A stretch of DNA of 9,714 bases from JAHFQJ01 sp046050125 (GTDB lineage Bacteria; Pseudomonadota; Gammaproteobacteria; Burkholderiales; Burkholderiaceae). Below are positions 6,118-9,714 of the stretch, piece after piece; the stretch's first letter is position 1; each line of letters starts with the position of its first letter. The stretch is from positions 1-9,714 of the forward strand of contig JBJOQB010000101.1 in assembly GCA_046050125.1 (NCBI GenBank), written 5' to 3'. The notes beneath the pieces are model-generated. The model had not been told where the DNA came from, ran no database searches, and was given only the letters and a program-made list of their open reading frames with translations. The translations under genes and the position numbers were made by a program.

Positions 6118-7308
6118 TTAAATCACACCCAACTCTTGCCCTACCTTAATAAATGCCCCAATTGCTTTGTCCAAATGCTCTTGTTCATGTCCTGCTGAAA
6201 TTTGTACACGTATACGTGCTTTGCCTTGAGGTACAACAGGATAAAAAAAGCCAATAACATAAATCCCAAGTTCTAACAATTTAGCTGACATTTCTTGGGC
6301 TAGTTTTGCATCTCCAAGCATTACAGGGCATATTGCATGCGTTCCTTTGATGATATTAAAACCTGCTTCACTCATGTGCTTGCGGAAGTATGCTGTATTA
6401 TTTTGTAATTTTTGGATTAATTCGCTTGAATTACTTAGCGTATCTAAAACATGTAATGTTGCACCAACTACCGCAGGGGCTAAAGTATTTGAGAATAAAT
6501 ATGGTCTTGAGCGTTGTCGTAACATTTCGATAATTTCAGGACGTGCAGCCGTAAATCCACCTGAAGCACCACCTAATGCTTTGCCAAATGTACCTGTAAT
6601 AATGTCGATTTTTCCAAGTGTATTTGTGAGTTCAGGTGTTCCTCGACCATTTGCACCGACAAAACCAGTTGAATGTGATTCATCTAACATGGTTAATGCA
6701 TTATATTTTTTAGCTAAAGAAACTATTTTATCTACTTGGGCGATTGTGCCGTCCATTGAAAATACACCATCAGATACAACTACAATACGTCTCGCTTTTT
6801 GCTCTTCAGTGGCTAATTTGAGTTGTTGTTCTAAGCTTTCCATATCATTATGCGTATAACGATAACGTTTAGCCTTGCATAAACGCACACCGTCAATAAT
6901 TGAGGCATGATTTAATTCGTCTGATATAATGGCATCTTGTTCGCCCAACAATGGCTCAAAAACTCCTCCATTTGCATCAAACGCAGCAGCATATAATATT
7001 GCATCTTCACAGCCTACAAATTGAGCTATTTTTTGTTCTAATTGTTTGTGTATGGTTTGTGTGCCACAAATAAAACGCACTGATGACAGCCCGAAGCCGT
7101 ACGTATCCATAGTTTTTTGAGATGCTTGCACTACTTCTGCATTTCCACTTAAACCTAAATAATTATTTGCACAGAAATTTAGCACTTGTTTGCCATTTAC
7201 ACTGATAACAGCACCTTGACTGCCTTCAATTATTCTTTCTGTTTTATATAAACCTTGTGATTTGATATTATCTAGTTCTTGTTGTAGTTCTGTGTAGATT
7301 GAGTGCAT
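6118..7308 (-). CDS. kbl: Glycine C-acetyltransferase (2-amino-3-ketobutyrate CoA ligase)
   Basis: This PLP enzyme converts 2-amino-3-ketobutyrate plus CoA to glycine plus acetyl-CoA, the second step of threonine breakdown via threonine dehydrogenase. It is 396 residues long, against about 398 in E. coli, and nearly collinear with it as I recall that sequence. Visible landmarks are NFCANNYLGLS (44-54), RFICGTQ (78-84), SDELNHASIIDG (129-140), SDGVFSMDG (179-187), the cofactor aspartate in MLDESHSTGF (D209), and the Schiff-base lysine in GTFGKALGGASGG (K243). The VRFICGT and RSRPYLFSN signatures separate it from BioF and 5-aminolevulinate synthase. AAGGAC (complement of 7314-7319) lies five bases before the ATG, a good ribosome-binding site. 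The gene begins 44 bp after the ubiE stop with no terminator visible, so the two may be co-transcribed. The usual partner tdh is not adjacent. Confidence 0.96.
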   Translation of the reverse strand: MHSIYTELQQELDNIKSQGLYKTERIIEGSQGAVISVNGKQVLNFCANNYLGLSGNAEVVQASQKTMDTYGFGLSSVRFICGTQTIHKQLEQKIAQFVGCEDAILYAAAFDANGGVFEPLLGEQDAIISDELNHASIIDGVRLCKAKRYRYTHNDMESLEQQLKLATEEQKARRIVVVSDGVFSMDGTIAQVDKIVSLAKKYNALTMLDESHSTGFVGANGRGTPELTNTLGKIDIITGTFGKALGGASGGFTAARPEIIEMLRQRSRPYLFSNTLAPAVVGATLHVLDTLSNSSELIQKLQNNTAYFRKHMSEAGFNIIKGTHAICPVMLGDAKLAQEMSAKLLELGIYVIGFFYPVVPQGKARIRVQISAGHEQEHLDKAIGAFIKVGQELGVI

Positions 7309-7352
7309 GTTTTGTCCTTATTTATGAATAATTATATCTATACTTTGATTAT

Positions 7353-8147
7353 TTAATACTTATATCCAATATGCAAAGCCACTATTCCCGCTGTCATATT
7401 GTGATATACAACTTTGTTAAATCCTGCTTGCTCCATTATTGTTTTTAAATTCTCTTGGTCTGGGTGCATGCGTATAGATTCAGCAAGATAGCGATAACTT
7501 TCTTCATCTTTTGCAATTAATTTGCCCATAAATGGTAGTAAATTAAATGAGTACCAATCATATAATTTAGTTATGCTTTGGTGAATTTTTGAAAATTCTA
7601 ATACCATAACTTTACCCCCCGGTTTTAGTACTCGATACATTTCACTTAATGCTTTATCTTTATTTGTCATATTGCGTAGCCCAAATGACACGCTCACTAA
7701 GTTAAAATAATTATCTTCAAAAGGGAGATTTTCCGCATTACATACACAAGTAGGTAATATAATTCCTTGGTCTAGTAAGCGTTTTTTACCTTCGGCTAAC
7801 ATATCTGCATTTATGTCAGTCATCCACACTTCGCCTTTGGTATTATGATTTGAAGCAAGCTTACTAAATTGTTTTGCAAGGTCGCCTGTACCACTAGCAA
7901 TATCTAATATTTTATCGCCTGCACGAATGCCTGCATGAGAAATCGCAATTTTTTTCCATAATCGATGTAAACCGCCTGACATTACATCATTCATAATGTC
8001 ATAATTCTTAGCTACAGATGAAAAAACTTCAGCTACTTTTTTTTCTTTATCTTGCACTGCCACTTGGTTAAAGCCAAAGTGCGTTGTATTGCTTATATGA
8101 TTTGTTTGATTATTTTGATTAATATCAGATGAGTTAGATGAAGTCAT
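7353..8147 (-). CDS. ubiE: Demethylmenaquinone/2-polyprenyl-benzoquinol C-methyltransferase
   Basis: UbiE is the SAM-dependent C-methyltransferase of ubiquinone and menaquinone synthesis. From ATG 8147 the protein is 264 residues (E. coli 251). An Asn/Ser-rich tail precedes TTHFGF (21-26), where the family normally begins. Landmarks are the SAM loop ILDIASGTGDL (about 80-90), MTDINADML (acidic ribose-binding strand), CNAENLPF (about 136-143), FGLRNMT, YRVLKPGG (171-178), and the signature YLAESIRMHPDQ followed by ALHIGYKY at the C-terminus. The frame is open further upstream, to ATG 8207 (with AGGAC seven bases before it) and ATG 8315. I prefer 8147 because a near-consensus promoter lies immediately upstream and the extra residues match nothing in the family. 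ATG 8147 itself lacks a Shine-Dalgarno, so 8207 remains possible. It sits between the emrB-like gene and kbl on the same strand. Confidence 0.94.
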   Translation of the reverse strand: MTSSNSSDINQNNQTNHISNTTHFGFNQVAVQDKEKKVAEVFSSVAKNYDIMNDVMSGGLHRLWKKIAISHAGIRAGDKILDIASGTGDLAKQFSKLASNHNTKGEVWMTDINADMLAEGKKRLLDQGIILPTCVCNAENLPFEDNYFNLVSVSFGLRNMTNKDKALSEMYRVLKPGGKVMVLEFSKIHQSITKLYDWYSFNLLPFMGKLIAKDEESYRYLAESIRMHPDQENLKTIMEQAGFNKVVYHNMTAGIVALHIGYKY

Positions 8148-8178
8148 AGATTTGCAGATTATTAGGTTGCTTGAACAT

Positions 8179-8207
8179 ATTATAGCTAAATGATAATTAT
8201 TTGTCAT
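8179..8207 (-). promoter_or_regulatory. Strong sigma-70-type promoter for ubiE
   Basis: On the minus strand ATGACA (complement of 8202-8207, 5 of 6 to TTGACA), a 17-nt spacer and TATAAT (complement of 8179-8184) form the best complete promoter in the window. Initiation near 8172 gives a leader of about 25 nt before ATG 8147. The -35 box overlaps the alternative start ATG 8207, so transcripts from here could not use that start. Confidence 0.6.
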
Positions 8208-8220
8208 ATTCGTTGTCCTA

Positions 8221-8267
8221 AAAATTGCTCCTAGCTGTACTATTTGTACTATCTGTGTCGCAATTTT
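8221..8267 (-). other. Inverted repeat and 9-bp tandem repeat upstream of ubiE
   Basis: AAAATTGC (8221-8228) and GCAATTTT (8260-8267) are a perfect 8-bp inverted repeat around a 31-nt interior that holds a 9-bp tandem pair (TGTACTATT/TGTACTATC, 8236-8253). On the minus strand the stem is followed by a short T-run (GCAATTTTTAGG), loosely like an attenuator. A TATAAT at the complement of 8318-8323 could start a longer transcript through it. The stem is AT-rich, so function is uncertain. Confidence 0.3.
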
Positions 8268-8337
8268 GTCGTCAGCCTCTATGACAAGAAATTCTGATTC
8301 AGCTATATAACTCAAATATTATATAAAACTAGCCTAA

Positions 8338-9714
8338 TTAATGCCCACCACCCTTAACAAGTTTATTGGATTTACGTGCAAGAAACACAAAAGGTATAAG
8401 CAATAACATCAATTGACCGCTAGTAAGGATAATATCATTAATTCCCATCAAAGCAGATTGAGAGCTAATCATTTGGTTAATAACCATAAGTTTAGCCTCT
8501 AGGCTACCGCTCATATGATTAATATATTCATTAAAATTAGGATTGCTAATATTTAATATGTGATACTAAATTTTCATGATGACCAGCTTGTAATCTATCC
8601 CAGTAATTTACAACCATTGATGTGCCAAAGCTATTCCCCATATTGCGAGTAAAATTTGATATTCCAGATGCTGATGCCATTTCTTCAGTTGAAATGTCGG
8701 CAAAGGTAATATTATTCAAATGGATAAAAAAGCATACTAAGCCTAATCCCAATAATAATCGACTAAATGAAATATAACCATTTGTAACATCAGGTGTTAT
8801 ATGAGAACCATATAATGAAACTAAGAAAAATATAATAAATCCACATGCTACAACTTTTCTTGCATCTACTTTGTGAATATTCCCCCCAATAATAGGTGCT
8901 AAAAATATTACAAATATACTCGTCGTTGCTGTAGTTAAGCCAGATTGAAATGCGGTGTAACCCATATAGTTTTGTAGCCAAATCGGCAAAATAACTACAG
9001 TAGAGAAAAATGCAATTGAGCCAACACAAAGGACAAATACACCAATAGCAAAATTTCGATTTTTAAAGAATTTAAAATTTACTACAGGATTGGCTTGTCC
9101 TGATTCCCAAATCACAAGAATAATCATAAATACTACAGCTGAAACAGCCAAGCAAACAATAAAACTACTTGAAAACCAATCTAATTCATTGCCTTTATCT
9201 AATAACAATTGTAATGAGCCAACAGATAAAACTAAAAAGATTAATCCCCAAATATCAATTGGTACTTTTTTTACTTTATCTACCCAGCCCTTATTGGTAA
9301 AGATACTATGTACCATGTAGGCAGAAAAAATGCCAATAGGTAAATTTATGTAAAACGCCCATCTCCACGATAAATTATCTGTAATCCAACCACCTAAAAT
9401 AGGTCCTGCAACAGGTGCAGTTACTGCTGTCATTGCCCAAATGCCAATTGCTAGTCCACGTTTTTCCTTGGGATAAACACTCATTAATAATGTTTGAGAT
9501 AATGGAATCATACTTGCACCAACTACGCCCTGCAAAATTCTAGCCAATAGTAATAATTCAAAATTTGGTGCTAATCCACATAATATCGACGCTACGGTAA
9601 ATAATAAAGTCGCACATACATACTGTTTTAAAATACCAAATCTAGTCGTAAGCCAGCCTGTGAGTGGCAACATAATTGCTTCAGCAACAGCATATGAAGT
9701 AATTACCCATGTAC
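8338..9714 (-). pseudogene. EmrB-type DHA2 multidrug exporter, frameshifted near the 3' end and 5'-partial
   Basis: This gene encodes a 14-helix DHA2-family proton antiporter of the EmrB type, which exports drugs with an EmrA adaptor and an outer-membrane channel. The first codons, including helix 1, lie right of the window. The frame is open from the edge with TWVITSYAVAEAIMLPLTGWL, which matches EmrB from about residue 50. Visible motifs are GWLTTRFG (motif A), ARILQGVVGASMIPLSQ, and the antiporter motif C APVAGPILGG (complement of about 9389-9418). Near the end is SNFTRNMGNSFGTSM. The frame stops at TAG 8546-8548 after LVSHIKY. The shifted frame then continues EmrB-like sequence (NISNPNFNEYINHMSG, then the last helix LMLLLIPFVFLA) to TAA 8338-8340. 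Removing one A from the AAA at the complement of 8552-8554 joins them as SHINISNPNF. The cause may be mutation, sequencing error or, less likely, programmed shifting. As it stands the product lacks its final helix. Confidence 0.85.

Noticed and set aside
6347..6859. Plus-strand 170-codon open frame opposite kbl
   Set aside because: It is entirely antisense to the highly conserved kbl coding sequence and shows no family resemblance. I treat it as a shadow.
8148..8315. ATG 8315 as the ubiE start (320 residues)
   Set aside because: It would be far longer than the family, the extra sequence includes a tandem repeat and matches nothing in UbiE, and a TATAAT sits almost on the start codon.
8546..8560. 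Programmed +1 frameshift in the exporter
   Set aside because: No slow codon with stimulatory structure or known slippery motif is apparent. A simple indel in a short A-run explains the data.
8790..9029. Alternative-frame open reading frame inside the exporter gene
   Set aside because: The overlapping frame matches EmrB throughout, so this is an artefact of hydrophobic codon bias.

Overview
The window suggests an AT-rich (about one-third GC by eye) Gram-negative bacterium, most likely a betaproteobacterium. The best evidence is the housekeeping sigma factor. Its region 1.1 and 1.2 text (YLTYAEINDH, then EAEAALSTVDSEFGRTTDP) is the form I know from Burkholderiales-type RpoD. The S16 N-terminus (MVVIRL-RGGSKKRPFY) and UbiE (NDVMSGGLHRLWK) also look beta/Neisseria-like. 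This placement comes from memory of the families, not from a search. The low GC and the accessory genes would fit a host-associated lineage, but that is inference.

Layout, left to right. (1) Bases 1-70 are ten perfect copies of the heptamer TCGACCA, continuing off the left edge. They run in frame into the 3' part of an unrecognised protein that stops at 613. A unit of seven is not a multiple of three, so a change in copy number changes which frame reaches that ORF. This has the architecture of a phase-variable gene. (2) rpoD (757-2772) has its own extended -10 promoter. (3) rpsP (2954-3205) stands alone, without the usual rimM-trmD-rplS partners, and ends in a terminator shared with convergent dnaQ (3330-4010, minus). 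(4) A 100-bp divergent promoter region holds two tandem ACTATAGT palindromes. It separates dnaQ from an exported kinesin-light-chain-type TPR protein (4111-5058). (5) An Rpn/PD-(D/E)XK 'recombination-promoting nuclease' gene (5113-6039) carries a 12-bp in-frame repeat tract and a possible internal start for a small C-terminal protein. (6) A 21-bp palindrome separates it from three minus-strand genes, in transcription order: an emrB-like DHA2 drug exporter (broken by a one-base frameshift near its 3' end and running off the right edge), ubiE, and kbl.

The core genes cover transcription (rpoD), translation (rpsP), replication proofreading (dnaQ), quinone synthesis (ubiE) and threonine/glycine metabolism (kbl). 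They appear as singletons outside their familiar operons, with accessory genes (repeat-linked ORF, TPR protein, Rpn) between them, which suggests a rearranged genome. The points most worth following up are the heptamer frame switch and the possible deamidase-like motif behind it, the possible intragenic antitoxin in the Rpn gene, and the one-base break in the exporter.
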